Position numbers and translations under genes: made by a program. Shown here one piece after another: positions 1 to 11,969 of a stretch of DNA of 64,000 bases. Numbering within the stretch: position 1 is the stretch's first letter; each line of letters starts with the position of its first letter. Origin of the DNA: Euptelea pleiosperma (lineage: Eukaryota > Streptophyta > Magnoliopsida > Ranunculales > Eupteleaceae); NCBI GenBank assembly GCA_035048495.1, contig CM068543.1:21379751-21443750 (forward strand), in the 5' to 3' direction. Below the pieces are notes generated by a model, which was given only the letters and a program-made list of their open reading frames with translations, was not told the DNA's origin and did no database searches.

Positions 1-354
1 CGGTTCAACTAATTGGTCAGTTCGGGACATCGTCTACGTTCCCTGGTTTTCGAAACCCAAAAATCGGGGACAACTGAGGTCAGTCTAGGTCTAATCATTC
101 TAGCTTCCTGTTTCGTGATCATGTGGGGCCACTTTTTGAGCCTCTCTTTTTCAAATCTGATCCTAAAACAAGATCAAAGTTGGCTTTTGGAAAAGAACTT
201 GCAAGATTTAACCCATACTTCCTTTTAGCCTTGAAAGTATATATAACCATTCCAAACCATAGTAGATTATGAACCAATGAGAGCACATAGATGGATTATG
301 ACAAGATTCTCGATCACATAAAACATCTCTCTGCGTTGTTTTATATACACTAGG

Positions 355-1110
355 GGACGCCACGTGGTAGCACCTTACACATGACACCTTCTTATAGATC
401 ACCGACCGTATAAATATTTGGCCCATCCCTAGGTCGACCTACGTACCAAAATTCATCGTCACTAGTAATTTGTATCCAGTGGATTAGAGTGATCAGATTA
501 GAGACTTTTTCATGGTTATTTTAATCGTGGATTTTGACCATTATTTGGAAGAAATGTCACACTAACAGAGACCACTGACCGTATGGATGTTTACCCCGTC
601 CTTAGGTGCACCGACATGCAAAAAATCAGCATGATTAGTGATTTCTAAGCATTCGATTGGAGTCGTTTTCATGGTTTGATATTTAGTCGAGGAATTTGAG
701 CATTACTATTTAGCATGCAACCCAAGGTACATTTTGACCAATAACAAAACAACATTACCATGCACGTCCATGGACCTCGTATAATGTGATCATTACTCTT
801 TTAATAATGGGATAAGAGAACTTTTAATTTTTTTTTTTTTTGGAACATTGAATTTTGACACCAAATAATTGGTGCTACGTAACACAATCTTGGAGACAAC
901 TGACTATATGGATGTTTGGCCCATCCCTAGGTGGACATGTATACTAAAATTAATCCTAATTAGTAATTTCTATCTGTTGGATTAGTCTTTTTCATGGTTT
1001 ATTTTTAACTATGGATTTTGCATATTTGATCCGACGGTCAGAAATCACTAATCAGGTTGATTTTTGTTGCGCAAGTTAACCTATGGATGGACCTCCATCA
1101 TCAGATGTTT
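355..1110. mobile_element. Family A foldback MITE fragments
   Basis: Three adjacent partial copies (about 355-556, 557-715, 885-1110) of an element with long inverted repeats. Recurrent marks are GGATGTTTGGCCCATCCCTA, a CAAAAATCAG-type core and a GATTAGTGATTT segment. The same sequence in either orientation appears many times elsewhere in the window. Confidence 0.6.
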
Positions 1111-1278
1111 TCTTGTTGAAGGAGTTCACGTGCATCTAATGTATTTTAGTGAGTTGACATATAAGTGATATGATGACAAAAAAGCCCTTAAAAGTAAAAG
1201 TAAAAATAAAAATAAAAATAAAGAACCAAAACAGGGGCACTTTAACAGAAGAAGGACCTTCTTCCATTAATAGGTAAA

Positions 1279-1644
1279 GGGTCAGGATCGGGGGACAACC
1301 ATTTTGGCGGACCCACATAGAAGATGAATCAATGGCTAATTTTTGGTGAGGATGACCTCCTCACCATATAGATCACTCCAGCTAAAACTCAGCCCATTAT
1401 GAAATTTCTAACCCTATCAAATGTGGTTTTCAAGTTACACGAAAAAAAATAGACGTTCCATAATTTCTCAACTTCTAAGCCAGTCAACGAATATCGGAAT
1501 GATTTGAATTTTTGTGACGATGATCTCCTCATCATAGAGATCATCCTCACCAAAAATCAGCCATTGATTCATCTTCTATGTGGGTCCGTCAAATGGTTGT
1601 CTAAAAATAGTTGTCAAAAATGGTTGTCCCCCCGATCCCAACCC
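1279..1644. mobile_element. Family B MITE (Mutator-like)
   Basis: A 366-bp inverted-repeat element. Its left end GGATCGGGGGACAACCATTT and right end are complementary, and both arms carry the hairpin module with GATCTCCTCACCATA. Other copies with 9-10 bp target duplications (3859-4197, 38157-38518) define the family. No matching duplication is clear here. Confidence 0.7.
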
Positions 1645-1959
1645 AAAAAATGGAAGGTATATAAATCAACTTGTTTACTTTAACCTTTATTACTTATCAT
1701 TGCCAACCAAAACATAAATATCACATTATTTTTGGTGGTCATCAAAATATAGTTTTAATCTAAAAAAAGTAACGAATATTTTATAAATTAAACGGTCAAG
1801 TTTAACTCATGTTAATTTTTTACAAGAAAAAATTAAATCTCCTAACGTAGCCCAATACGATGGTAAAATATTGGTATATAGAGAGTTACGATCCCCCGGT
1901 CAATGGATACCAACCATTTTTTTGTCATTTCTATTGCCATCTCCTCCCCGTTTCTCTGT

Positions 1960-2870
1960 ATGTCTCTGACACTCGTTTCCCATTTTGACACCTAGGGTGT
2001 ACTCACTATCACGACGCAAAGGACAATCGGTTGATCGTTTTTGGACTAGTCTTTCAGGAGAATCCAAATGGGATTTAGATCTCAAAAGAAACCCTTTCGA
2101 GTAGGAAAAACAACAGATTGAGGTGTTGCTAGAGTGCTTGAAACTATACCTTGTAAACAACAATGATGAGGATACCTTGGTCTGGAACCACACCAAAGTA
2201 GGCCTATTTTCCGTTCACTCTTTTTATAAAATTCTATCAACTCTAGCATCACCACCATCTACTTACATTGAGCATCATTTGTACTCCTTGATTTGGAAAT
2301 CCAAGGCCCCTTTGAAAATTCGTTTCTTTGCTTGGGTTGCAACCCCTAATAAGATTCTTACTGTTGAAAATTTGATCATTAGAAAATGGGTGATAGTGGA
2401 TTACTGTGTGTTTTGTACGGCTAATGGAGAAAGTACTAACCATATCTTTGTTCATTGTGAGTTTGTTCGATAGATTTGGTCACTTTTCCTTGGCCACATA
2501 AACTTATGTTGGGTTTTCCCAACAACACTAGGAGAAGTCATTGAGAGTTGGCTTTATACGCCCAGGCTAGGGGCAAAGTGATATGGAGATTGTTACCACT
2601 AGCATTTACTTGGGGAGTTTGGCTGGAAAGGAACAGAAGAACATTCTTAGGCAATGAAAGATCACTCCAAGAGGTCATCATCAATATTAAGGCATTAAGC
2701 TTCAGCTGGGGCAGCATATCACAAGAAATGAGGGGGATGTTTTTTGACGATATGGTCTTTAGATTGGATCAATTATTGTACTAACTTTGTTACTTTTTGT
2801 ATCCAAGATCTTCTCGATCTCTCTTTCTTTCCATCAATATATTTTCAGCTTATCAAAAAAATTTAAAATA
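1960..2870 (+). mobile_element. LINE 3' fragment with zinc-binding RT domain
   Basis: The longest clean frame (2123-2473) reads VWNHTKVGLFSVHSFYKIL, then LIWKSKAPLKIRFFAWVA and a Cys/His cluster (CVFCTANGESTNHIFVHC). This is the zf-RVT domain of plant L1-type LINEs. A downstream segment (2548-2784) reads WGVWLERNRRTFLGNERS, the typical C-terminal tail. Stop codons separate the parts. The fragment is 5' truncated and ends near an A-rich tract at about 2858. Confidence 0.8.
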
Positions 2871-3410
2871 TCCATGCCAATTCACGGGTTCAGCAATGGT
2901 CCTTGTATGGCCATATCCTACAGTATTGCAAGTCAAGGGAATAGGTTGCGTTGCAATACTGTGGGCCTAAAGACAACCGTTGTACCATCGGGACCCCTCA
3001 ACATTTTTCTTATGATATACATATATATATTCGCTCTGTATGGTTGCGCCCTGAATAACTTTTACAGAAATGACTTTTGCATATAAGGCCCTGCTTGGTA
3101 TCGCCGTAAATACTTGTTTGCAAACATTTGCAACATATTTTTTGCATTTCTAGGTGCTTGGTTGCACCCCACAATTATTTACGTAGGTAAATATTTTCTA
3201 TGAGTTCATATTTTTTATGATTTGAGCAGCTAATGTTTGCAGCCAAAAAAGGCCGCAAACATTCACTTTTTGGCTTGAACTTTCTTGAAATATATATAAT
3301 ATTTGGCCCCTAGATGAAGAGTAAAATTCACTCACCGCCCGTGATGACTGCCCACAATATGTGCCAGGTGGTATAAGTTTAGAAGACACTGATCCTATGG
3401 ATGTTTGGTC

Positions 3411-3790
3411 CAAGTTTTAAAGGGGGCCATTATAATGGTATAACGGGCTAGGGGCGTTACCGTTTTTCCATTATAACGAATTGTAACGCTCAGGGGTAAA
3501 AACGAAAAATAATTGGAAATAACATAAATAACGGAAAAAATGGCGTTGAAATTTAAATTTTGAAATTTAAATTTCAAATTTCAAAAATAAAATAATAATA
3601 AAAAAATAACTAAAATTAAGAAAAAATAACGGAAATAACAGACTTTCTTTCACAAAAAAATCCAGAAAATAATGGTTGTTATTTTCGTTACGACGGAAAA
3701 ATAACGGCCGTTATTTTTAAAACGTTTTAACGGTTCATAACGTAACGGGGGAGGTCTGAATCTGTTATAACAGCCGCTTTTTAAACCATG
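3411..3790. mobile_element. hAT-type MITE, TSD GTTTGGTC
   Basis: A 380-bp foldback rich in TAACGG/CCGTTA blocks. The ends are CAAGTTTTAAAG and TTTTTAAACCATG. A perfect 8-bp duplication GTTTGGTC lies at 3403-3410 and 3791-3798. It interrupts a family A element; joining the flanks restores the usual GATGTTTGGTCAATCCCTAG. Confidence 0.85.
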
Positions 3791-3858
3791 GTTTGGTCAA
3801 TCCCTAGATGGGCCTACAAACCAAAAATCAGCCTAATTAATGATTGCACATCTTTGGA

Positions 3859-4197
3859 GGGCCGGGCTCGGGCAACACCCATTTTAGCGTACCCACATAA
3901 AAGATGAATCAATGGCTGATTTTTGGTGTGGATGATCTCCTCACCATATAGATCACCCCAACAAAAAAATCAGTCCATTCTGAAATTCTAACCCCATCAA
4001 ATGTGGGTTTTCAAGTTACATGGTAAGAATCGACGGTCCATAATTCTTCAGCTTCTAAACCAGTCTATGAATATCATAATGATTTGAATTTTTGTGAGGA
4101 TAATCTCCTCACCATAGAGATTATCATCACCAAAAATCAGCCATTGATTCATCTTCTATGTGGGTACGCCAAAATGGGTGTCCTTCGAGCCCGACCC
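3859..4197. mobile_element. Family B MITE, 9-bp TSD ATCTTTGGA
   Basis: A 339-bp inverted-repeat element. It starts GGGCCGGGCTCGGGC and ends in the complement. A perfect 9-bp duplication ATCTTTGGA flanks it at 3850-3858 and 4198-4206. Nine-base targets point to the Mutator superfamily. It is inserted inside a family A element. Confidence 0.85.
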
Positions 4198-4206
4198 ATC
4201 TTTGGA

Positions 4207-4740
4207 TACTAGTACCCCAAATAATGGTCAATAATGCTTAGATTCAACGGTTAAAATCAATCCATGAAAATGACTCCAATCCAACACTTAGATGCTAAAA
4301 TTCAACGGTTAAAATCAATCTATGAAATCCGTTAATCAGGTTGATTTTTGATTTGTTGATCCACTTGGGGATTGGCCAAACATCCATACAGTCAGCATCC
4401 TCCACAAATGTGCCACGTGGCTCATATTGTGGGCGGTTATAGGGGGCAATCATTGTGGAGGGTCAGCAAAGTTATACTCCTAGATAGACATCTAGACCAA
4501 AAAAATAATATGATTATAGATTTCTAAAAGTTATATTGGAGTCATTTTCATTGGTTGATTTTTAACCGTGGAATTTGGCATTATTTGGGGTACAAAGATC
4601 CAAAGGTTTGAAATCACTAATCAGGTTGATTTTTACTTTGTAGGTCCACTTAAGGATTGGCTAAAGATACATACGGTCAGTGTCCCTCTAAAGTATTCCC
4701 TGTACTCAAATTGTGGGTGGTCAGCAAAATTCTACTCAGA
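4207..4740. mobile_element. Family A foldback MITE segments
   Basis: The remaining right part of the A element interrupted at 3411 and 3859, followed by a second A copy (about 4475-4735). Both show GGTTGATTTTTG cores and end near CATACAGTCAGC / CATACGGTCAGT. Confidence 0.6.
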
Positions 4741-5586
4741 CCAACCGATAATTGGGTTCCCTCCCAAAATCAACTTGCCTAGACCATCTCATGATTCTCA
4801 GCCATTTGTTCCGTCGTTTGATTGGTTGTGATCATCCAATTCATTGACATTTTTCGTAGGTGATCTCCATCTCCTATTTTGTATTCATCAAATACGCGGA
4901 AAATATTTGCATTGCACCCTCCACCCAAGCGGTGGAAAGTATTTGCAACTGATTGTACGGGTTAATACCAAGCAACAGAAAATGTTTGAAACTGTAAACA
5001 TTTACAAAGCAAATATTTGTAGAGATAAATATTTGCATCCTACAAATATTTACTAGATACCAAGCAGGGCCTAAATGTCATAAAAATTTCTCTATATCAA
5101 CGTTTCCTGACATACAAATCATTTTTCTGTAGAACTTTTTGTTGATCACCATAGAGAGCCTATAGTGTTAATACGATAGAAAATGACAGTATTGTCCCAA
5201 GGAAGATCCACGTGATGTTGTTCGAAATTTGTCTAGTAGTGTTTAAGATTTATGTGGTGGGAATCTCGATTACTACCAGTGGTCTCAAACTGGGACAACG
5301 ATAGAGCCAACAGCCACTAGGTACGAAGCTAACGCTGGCCTAATTTGATCCAGGACTGAGGTATAGTGATCCAGTATAGGGTCCCTTATCGTAACAGTTG
5401 ATAAAGGCACATAGGCCCCTTATTGTAAGAATAATTTTTGATGGTAGACGTCCATCGTCAAATTTCTCGACGTAACATAGTATGAGCCACGTTGCACTCT
5501 TAGAGACAATTGACCATATGGATGTTTGGCCCATTCCTAGGTGGACCTACAGATGAAAAATAAGTATGACTAGTGATTTCTACATT

Positions 5587-5690
5587 TTTTGGTTTTTGAA
5601 ACCAAGTTATCCACGCCTCTTAGAGCACCCAACTAGTCCCCCTCCACATGTGCCAAGTGTTCTGGGAGAGTTTGATGTGGACTGAGCCAC
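5587..5690 (-). mobile_element. SINE fragment (3' end)
   Basis: On the minus strand it shares GACTAGT..GGGTGCTCTAAGAGGC and a terminal A-rich tail with the complete SINE at 45108-45309. The tRNA-like head is missing. Confidence 0.5.
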
Positions 5691-5713
5691 TTATTGTTAC
5701 TCTTCCAGGGGGT

Positions 5714-5826
5714 GGCCTCAAGGGTTGAGTGCTAGGACTCCGCTCCAGAAAGCAAGAGGTTTTGAGTGGACCCTACAGACGAATTCTCGCTTTCTAGAGT
5801 GGAGTCCTAGCACTCAACCCTTGGGG
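5714..5826. repeat. Long near-perfect hairpin
   Basis: The left arm (about 5717-5757, core AAGGGTTGAGTGCTAGGACT) pairs with the right arm (about 5785-5826) over some 40 bp with three transition-type differences. The loop is about 27 nt. It could be the core of a small MITE or a microRNA-like foldback. Confidence 0.7.
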
Positions 5827-5829
5827 TTA

Positions 5830-6008
5830 TTTCTAAATGTTTTATTAGAGGATCGGGACCAAGGGACAAAACAAAAGTGAACCTGTGGTTCACTTTTGTT
5901 CTCGATCGTAGATCCCGAGAATTCAACAGTGCTGAATGCCAGCTCAGCACTATTAACCACGTTGGATTCTCCAGATCTATGGCCAAGAACAAACTTGAAT
6001 TTTTGTTG
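5830..6008. mobile_element. Family F repeat
   Basis: Contains the short palindrome ACAAAAGTGAACC..GGTTCACTTTTGT (about 5868-5900) and ATGCCAGCTCAGCAC followed by ACCACGTTGGATTCTC. Similar segments occur at 11970-12300 and 63290-63390. The superfamily is unknown. Confidence 0.45.
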
Positions 6009-6429
6009 GTCCCCGATCCAAAGGCTAGAAATCACCAATCAGGCTGATTTTTGGTTTGTAGTTTCAACGGGGGGATGGGCCAAGTATCTATACGGTCAGT
6101 AGTCTCTAAAAATGTGTCACATGGCTCATAATCAATAGTCAAAAAAATAGGCCACATGGCCTAAGAGGAAATTAAGTAACAGGGACCATACTGTATAACC
6201 ATCAACCTTGAGTATCAAATGTGCCCTGAGTGGGAAGTACAAATATAAGAAGCATGCAAATGTGCGCGAAGGACCCTATTGGTAAGCAGAGAACCAATAC
6301 TGAAAATGGAAGGTAACGCGGAGAAGAAACAAAAAGAACTTAAAAAGCTCTTTGATTGATTTCTCCCAACCCCACTTTCACAAGAATATTATAGATGCCA
6401 CAAATCATACCTCAAAGTCTCCCACATGC

Positions 6430-6660
6430 TCTCTTTTTCTTTTTCTTTTTTTGATAAGTCCAGAAATACATTAATGAAAAGGAGATCGAGAAGATCTCAA
6501 AAAACAATACAAGATGATGCAAAGAAACCGAAGATAATCAAAAAAGTAGTTGCTGAAACTTGAAAACTATATCCTCAAAAAAGATACCCCTAGTTTCTTG
6601 ACTATTGCTACCCCCATCGGAACACTAGAGCTTTGATACTTAAGATAACATCATGGAATG
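6430..6660 (-). mobile_element. LINE 3' end, minus strand
   Basis: The complement carries GAGATCTTCTCGATCTC and a tail GACTTATCAAAAAAAG that match the end of the + strand LINE at 2800-2860. It is a 5'-truncated copy with its poly-A at 6430-6452. Confidence 0.65.
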
Positions 6661-7436
6661 AGCTTTCTTTGCCTTCAAATGCTCTCTTTTTCCCCTTTTT
6701 TCCTTTTCTGATGACGAAGAAGTCTCATATGCTGATTCCTGATTCAAATGCTCGATCTTTTGCTCTCATTCATGGATTGTCCAGCTGCAACATTAAAGAG
6801 AACAAGCTTCGGCGTTCCTATCCCAATCCCGAAAAATCACCATGGAAATAAATAAGATTTAGAATTAATTTCAAGATGAATAAGATCTCAGGTCGTTTTC
6901 AGATGTATTTGAAGGCAAAATTACGCTCTGATTCAGTAATCTCAGGCGCGACCGATATCGCTGTGAGTCGGCCAAACTTATCTTTCCCTATGAGAGAAAG
7001 TAATGCATATACACCCAACTATGAGAGAACTATGGTGGGAAGCAATTAGGGTACGGGTGCAACGGTTGACAATGTTGCTTCACCTAACTAGTCAAGTTCA
7101 CATTAAAGTAGCCGAATTGTTGCAGCCACAGGACAATAACATAATTAAAACAAGAATTACATACGACCATACGAACATCCTCGAGTTTGTCATTCAAAAT
7201 TTATGTTGTTCTCCTTCCATATAACCCAAGAGCCGGTCTACCGCATGACGCAGTGATTTGAAGTCGACTCTTATTTAAACTTTAAAGGGGGAACAAAATA
7301 ATTGCATACTTCATTAATCCAAATATGGTTGGCACTTCAATGGGAATGATGATAAGAAAAAAAAACATCACGTTATCATGGAAACATAAAATTTCTATTC
7401 AAGTTACAAAATTTGATAAGGATTAGGTGGCATTTG
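6661..7436. other. Unassigned sequence
   Basis: No gene or clear repeat structure. Short open frames here show no recognisable family and ordinary composition. Confidence 0.4.
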
Positions 7437-7842
7437 GTAAAACTTAATTTCTGACCTTCAGTCTGAAACTGGGACATTCAGACCATTTGGTAACCACCTG
7501 AAATTCAATAATTTTCTTATGTAATTCCCCCTCTACTTAATGCAGAAGGTATTTTGGCTGAATATAATAAGTACTGGGATCTTTTAATAGATTCTAAGAT
7601 TCTATCAAGAAAACCCTTTTATGCCCTTGTATCAAAGCTTTCTTGATCTATAGAAAATAAAATACAAAAATGTCCTAATAAACATTTTAAAATATCCAAT
7701 TTGTCCTTTCTTAATTTTCAAACATAATGACCTTTATCAAATTATCCAAATTTAAAGAGATTAAGCGCTTACGCTTTCAACACTTAAAATTAAGTACTTT
7801 AAAATTTCAATGCTGAAATTAAGTTTTACCAAACACTGCCTC
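7437..7842. mobile_element. MITE with GTTTGGTAAAACTTAATTTC-type ends
   Basis: The left end CATTTGGTAAAACTTAATTT is the inverted complement of the right end AAATTAAGTTTTACCAAACA. Length is about 400 bp, with AT-rich inner sequence. The target duplication is not clear, so hAT versus other cannot be decided. Confidence 0.65.
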
Positions 7843-7939
7843 AGACATATAGAATCAAATACAAGATACACGACAATAGCTATTGCTTAAAATTTCATAC
7901 AAATTTAATTCTTTCCCGAGGAGCTCAAATCGGCATATA

Positions 7940-8600
7940 TCTATAACAAAACAGGATGGTTGTCTCCCCCTCTTATCCGGCTTCATAAAGGATGGCCGAG
8001 ATCTTATCACACCAAATGGACGGTGGATCTCAGCCACTCACGGCCCCGCTCACGCCCAATTTTGGCAAACGCTTTGTCAATGAGTGCCGTGGGCACGGGT
8101 CACCTACTATCTATATAACAAAAACAGGACGGTTGTCTCCCCCTCTTATCCGGCTTCATAAAGGATGGCCGAGATTTTACACCACCAAATGGATGGTGGA
8201 TCTCAGCCACTCACGCCCAATTTTGACAAACGCTTTGTCGATGAGTGTCGTGGGCATGGGTCACCTACTATCTATATAACAAAACAGGACGGTTGTCTCC
8301 CCCTCTTATCCGGCTTCATAAAGGATGGCCAAGATTTTATCACACCAAATGGACGGTGGATCTCAGCCACTCACGCCCAATTTTGACAAACGCTTTGTCG
8401 ATAAGTGCCGTGGGCACGGGTCACCTACTATCTATATAACAAAACAGGACGGTTGTCTCCCCCTCTTATCCGGCTTCATAAAGGATGGCCGAGATCTTAT
8501 CACACCAAATGGACGGTGGATCTCAGCCACTCACACCCAATTTTGACAAACGCTTTGTCGATGAGTGCCGTGGACACAGGTCACCTACTATTTACGTACA
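7940..8600 (+). repeat. Tandem repeat, four units of about 160 bp
   Basis: The mark GGTTGTCTCCCCCTCTTATC starts near 7958, then 8131, 8291 and 8451, so periods are about 173, 160 and 160 bp. The units are nearly identical. The first has a 12-13 bp insertion (CCCCGCTCACG). Reading frames over it are repeats of one another, not genes. Confidence 0.9.
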
Positions 8601-10445
8601 TATAAGGAATGAAATGGGTTGGATTTACATATAGCCCAAGGGTCAGGCTCAGGAGCCCCACTTTTCATGCCTCGAGAGGGCTGTTACCGTTAAAACGGAT
8701 TGAAACGGCCAGGGAGAAAAATGAAAAAAATTAATTTTAATGGATTTTAACGGAAAAAAGTGGTGCTGAAATTCAAATTTTGAAATTTGAAAATTAAAAA
8801 TTTTAAAAAAAAATAGAATTTAACGAAAATTGGTTTTCTTATACCCCTCTTATCTTATATGGCTTCAATAATGAGTGACTGAGATCCACTATGCTTCATA
8901 TCAATGGGTGAGATTAACTCCCACCTGATTTTGCAAACACTTTGTCGGAAAGTGCCCCGGGGACGGGCCACCCACGCATATATCAAGACAACTCAGTTGT
9001 ATTGTCTTATCTTATCCATCCATCTAATGTGGACGGTTAAATAAAGAGTGGTTGAGATCAAATCCATCGATCTAATGTGGACGGTTAGATTTCAGCCACT
9101 CAATCCGCCTCATTTAACCTCAATTTATTCAAAATTTAAATTTCAACACCGTTATTTCTGTTATTTTCCCTTTTCTCCCTCTATGCGTTACAATCCGTTA
9201 TAACGGCTGTTATAATGGAAAAAACAGTAATGCCCCAGTCCATTATACCGTTTGAGTGCCAAAGGCACCCAATTTTTGCAAACACTTTTGTCGGAGAGTG
9301 CCGTGGGCATGGGCCATTTACTATTCTATATAACAAAACACATTGGTTGTCTCCTTACTTATACCTCCTCTTATAAGCATCAGCAAAGAAGGACCTTGAT
9401 CTAATCATCTCCCAAATGGACAGTGGATCTCCGCCACTCACCTGATTTTGGCAAATTTTTTGTCGAGGAGTGCCGATGGCACGGGGCACCCACTAGTCTA
9501 TATAACAAAACAGGGAAGTTGTCTCCCCACTTATACCCCCTCTTATCTATTTAGACTAAAGACAGCCAAGATCTTTTCCCCCAAATGACGGTGGATCTCA
9601 GCCACTCACACCTGATTTTGGCAAATGCTTTGACGGAGTGCCGAGGGCACGGGCCACCCACAATAAATATAATAAGTGATGACTGTGATTTTCTTATACT
9701 CCCTCTTATCTTATATGGCTTCAATAATGAGTGGTTGAGATCCACTATGCTTCATATCGATGGCTGAGATTAACTCTCACACGATTTTGACAAACACTTT
9801 GTTGAAAAGTGCCGTGGGCAGGGGCCACCCACGCATATAACATGACAACTCAATTGTATTCTCTTATCTTATCCATCCACCTAATGTGGACGGTTAGATA
9901 AAGAGTGGTTGAGATCAAATCCATCGATCTAATATGGACGGTTAGATTTCAGCCACTCAATCCACCTCATTTGACCTCAATTTATTTAAAATTTGAATTT
10001 CAACACCGTTATTTTTTGTTATTTCTGTTTTTTTCTTCCATTTCTCCCTCTGTGCGTTACAATCCGTTATAATGGAAAAAACAGTAACACCCCAATCCAT
10101 TATACTGTTTGAGTGCCGAAGGCACCCAATTTTTGCAAACGCTTTTGTCGAAGAGTGTGGGCCATTTACTATCCTATATAACAAAACACATTGGTTGTCT
10201 CCCTACTTATACCTCCTCTTACAAGCATCAACAAAGAAGGGCCAAGATCTAATCCTCCCCCAAATTGACGGTGAATCTACGCTACTTACCTGATTTTGGC
10301 AAATTCTTTGTCGAGGAGTGCCGATGGCACGGGGCACCCACTAGTATATAACAAAACATGGAAGTTTTTTATCTCTTATCTGGTTTCAACAAAGAGTGAC
10401 TGAGATCTTATCCTCCAAATGAATGGTGGATCTGAACCACTTACA
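8601..10445 (+). repeat. Diverged extension of the array with an 857-bp higher-order duplication
   Basis: Degenerate 160-190 bp units continue, marked by GAGTGCCGTGGGCAC-like and TATATAACAAAACA blocks. The block from about 8837 recurs from about 9693: TATCTTATATGGCTTCAATA is at 8851 and 9707, and GGACGGTTA is at 9031 and 9888. Pieces of the CCGTTATAACGG hAT-type MITE are embedded in both copies. Confidence 0.8.
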
Positions 10446-10502
10446 CCCACTAATATATATATATTAGTTGGGATACTATGACTTATACTATTCTTACTAA
10501 TG

Positions 10503-10821
10503 AATGACTAATGGACGTGAGGCCCACATGCAGATGAGTTAAGAGCTGATTTTTTGTGAAGATGATCTCCTCACCATGGAGATCATCCACAACAAAAATC
10601 AATAATTTTAAAAACTACAAACACTATCAAATATGGACCAAAATTTAACAGTGAAAATGGATGGGCCAAGATTTTTCAACTTGCAATCCACTTTTCACAA
10701 GACTATAAATGTTGGATTGGGCCGAAATTTTTTTAGGTTGATATTCATGTTGAGAAGAATATCATTACCAAAAATTAGCCCTTAACTCATCTGCATGTGG
10801 GCCCCACATCCATTAGTCATT
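10503..10821. mobile_element. Family G foldback MITE
   Basis: The ends ATGACTAATGGACGTGAGGC and its complement (ending ATCCATTAGTCAT) form long inverted repeats. The arm holds GATGATCTCCTCACCATGG, the hairpin module also present in family B. An (AT)n run follows on the right (10819-10848). Confidence 0.7.
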
Positions 10822-10849
10822 ATATATATATATATATATATATATATAC

Positions 10850-11822
10850 AAATTAAGTATAAGATTATCTGGGTGATCCTACCGATGAAGATCAAAGGGC
10901 TTAGAAGTAAGGTTATTCCCTTCTCGAAGTTAGACTTAAAGATAATTATTCCTATCTATGGATGCTGAGTGCATGGAAGATCAAATGGCTTAAAGGTGCA
11001 CTATTATTCCCGTCTTAAAAAATTTGCCAACGAGTACTACATGTAGACTAAGTGAATTAAAGGCGTGTGATGATTCCTTTCTTAGAGTAATGGATGAAGA
11101 GTGTATGAGAGATCAAGTGGCTTAAAAGTACAATTATTCCTTTCTCCTTTGATAACTAGCTATATATATATATACTTTGCCCTCTAGAAAAGACTTATTA
11201 TTATTCTTATTACATATATACTATCAGTGGACCGCACGCATGTGTAATTCAAAAGAAAATGGTATTTTTGCAACACCCCCCCCCCCCCCCCCCCTATGAT
11301 CTAAGTTTTGCAACTTTAGTCATGGAATTGACATTACATTATTAATGCTCACGTAGTAGACATGCGCATCACATTTGTGCGTTAGTACGTCAATGGCTGA
11401 ATGGTCTGGTCAAGGGGAGTGTTCTAGACTTTTGATTTGTTCGGGGAGGTGTTGCTAATTAAAATTCATGGTCCCTCTTTGAATTGATTGGACTAATGAC
11501 AAGCATGGAATATATAAATATATATAGTGGAGTGATCGAATGCAATAATGACTCACAAACACTGTTGACTAAATTCACATAGATAAGATTACAATGTTTG
11601 TGTGTATGGCACTAAGTATCGCAACCTTTTTAGGTTATCAAATTAGAGAAAGGCTAGCAAGCAACCCGGCCTCTAATGGAATTTTAGATGCAACCCCACA
11701 CAAAAAAAAATATTTGTTTATTTTTAATTTAAATGTGTGATTTTCTAGGTTATTTTTCATCTCTTTTGCACGGTTGTATCTGTGCAACTCCATTAAGAAA
11801 CTGCTATTGCTAGCATTTCTCT
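10850..11822. other. Unassigned sequence with a poly-C tract
   Basis: AT-rich, without gene or element ends that I recognise. A run of about 20 C lies at 11274-11294, which is prone to sequencing and replication slippage. Confidence 0.4.
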
Positions 11823-11824
11823 AT

Positions 11825-11960
11825 ACAAGTATTGTATTGAGTCCTGAGTTCGACTCCCCCTCTTGGCCCACCCCTGGGGATTTACCCTAATTTTACCTAG
11901 CGTGCACGTGCCCCAGGGTACTAGTCGGCATACCCTTGGATGTCGGATAAAAAAAAAGAG
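11825..11960 (+). mobile_element. SINE fragment with B box
   Basis: GAGTTCGACTCC is a good polymerase III B box. It is followed by GGTACTAGTCGG and an A-run tail at about 11950. It belongs to the same family as the SINE at 45108-45309; the A-box side is degraded. Confidence 0.6.
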
Positions 11961-11969
11961 GTAGGGTGA

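Larger units (their letters stand above)
3087..5071. mobile_element. Tourist-type (PIF/Harbinger) element, TSD TAA, with nested insertions
   Basis: The terminal inverted repeat GGCCCTGCTTGGTA at the left is matched by TACCAAGCAGGGCC at the right. It is flanked by TAA at 3084-3086 and 5072-5074, the classic PIF/Harbinger 3-bp target. The native element is much shorter; most of the 1985 bp are family A, B and hAT-type MITEs inserted into it. Confidence 0.8.
3034..5157. mobile_element. Family D MITE carrying a stack of nested elements
   Basis: The outer ends (GCTCTGTATGGTTGCGCC at 3034 and a near-complement ending at 5157) match an uninterrupted copy at 50811-50960. A Tourist-type element splits it at ATATAA/ATGTCAT (3087-5071), and further MITEs sit inside that. 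Confidence 0.65.
5475..6135. mobile_element. Family A MITE split by other repeats
   Basis: The left half (5475-5585, with GGATGTTTGGCCCATTCC) and the right half (6010-6135, GATTTTTGGTTTGTAG) are complementary ends of one A element. Between them lie a SINE fragment, a long hairpin and a family F piece. Confidence 0.55.

Noticed and set aside
7855..8605. Overlapping open frames encoding similar proteins of 60-95 residues (GWPRFYHTKW-type repeats)
   Set aside because: They are translations of the 160-bp tandem repeat in different frames. No start context, codon pattern or family supports coding.
10819..10848. CRISPR-like or regular spacer repeats in the AT and tandem regions
   Set aside because: Simple (AT)n and tandem satellite units without distinct spacers; the genome is that of a plant.
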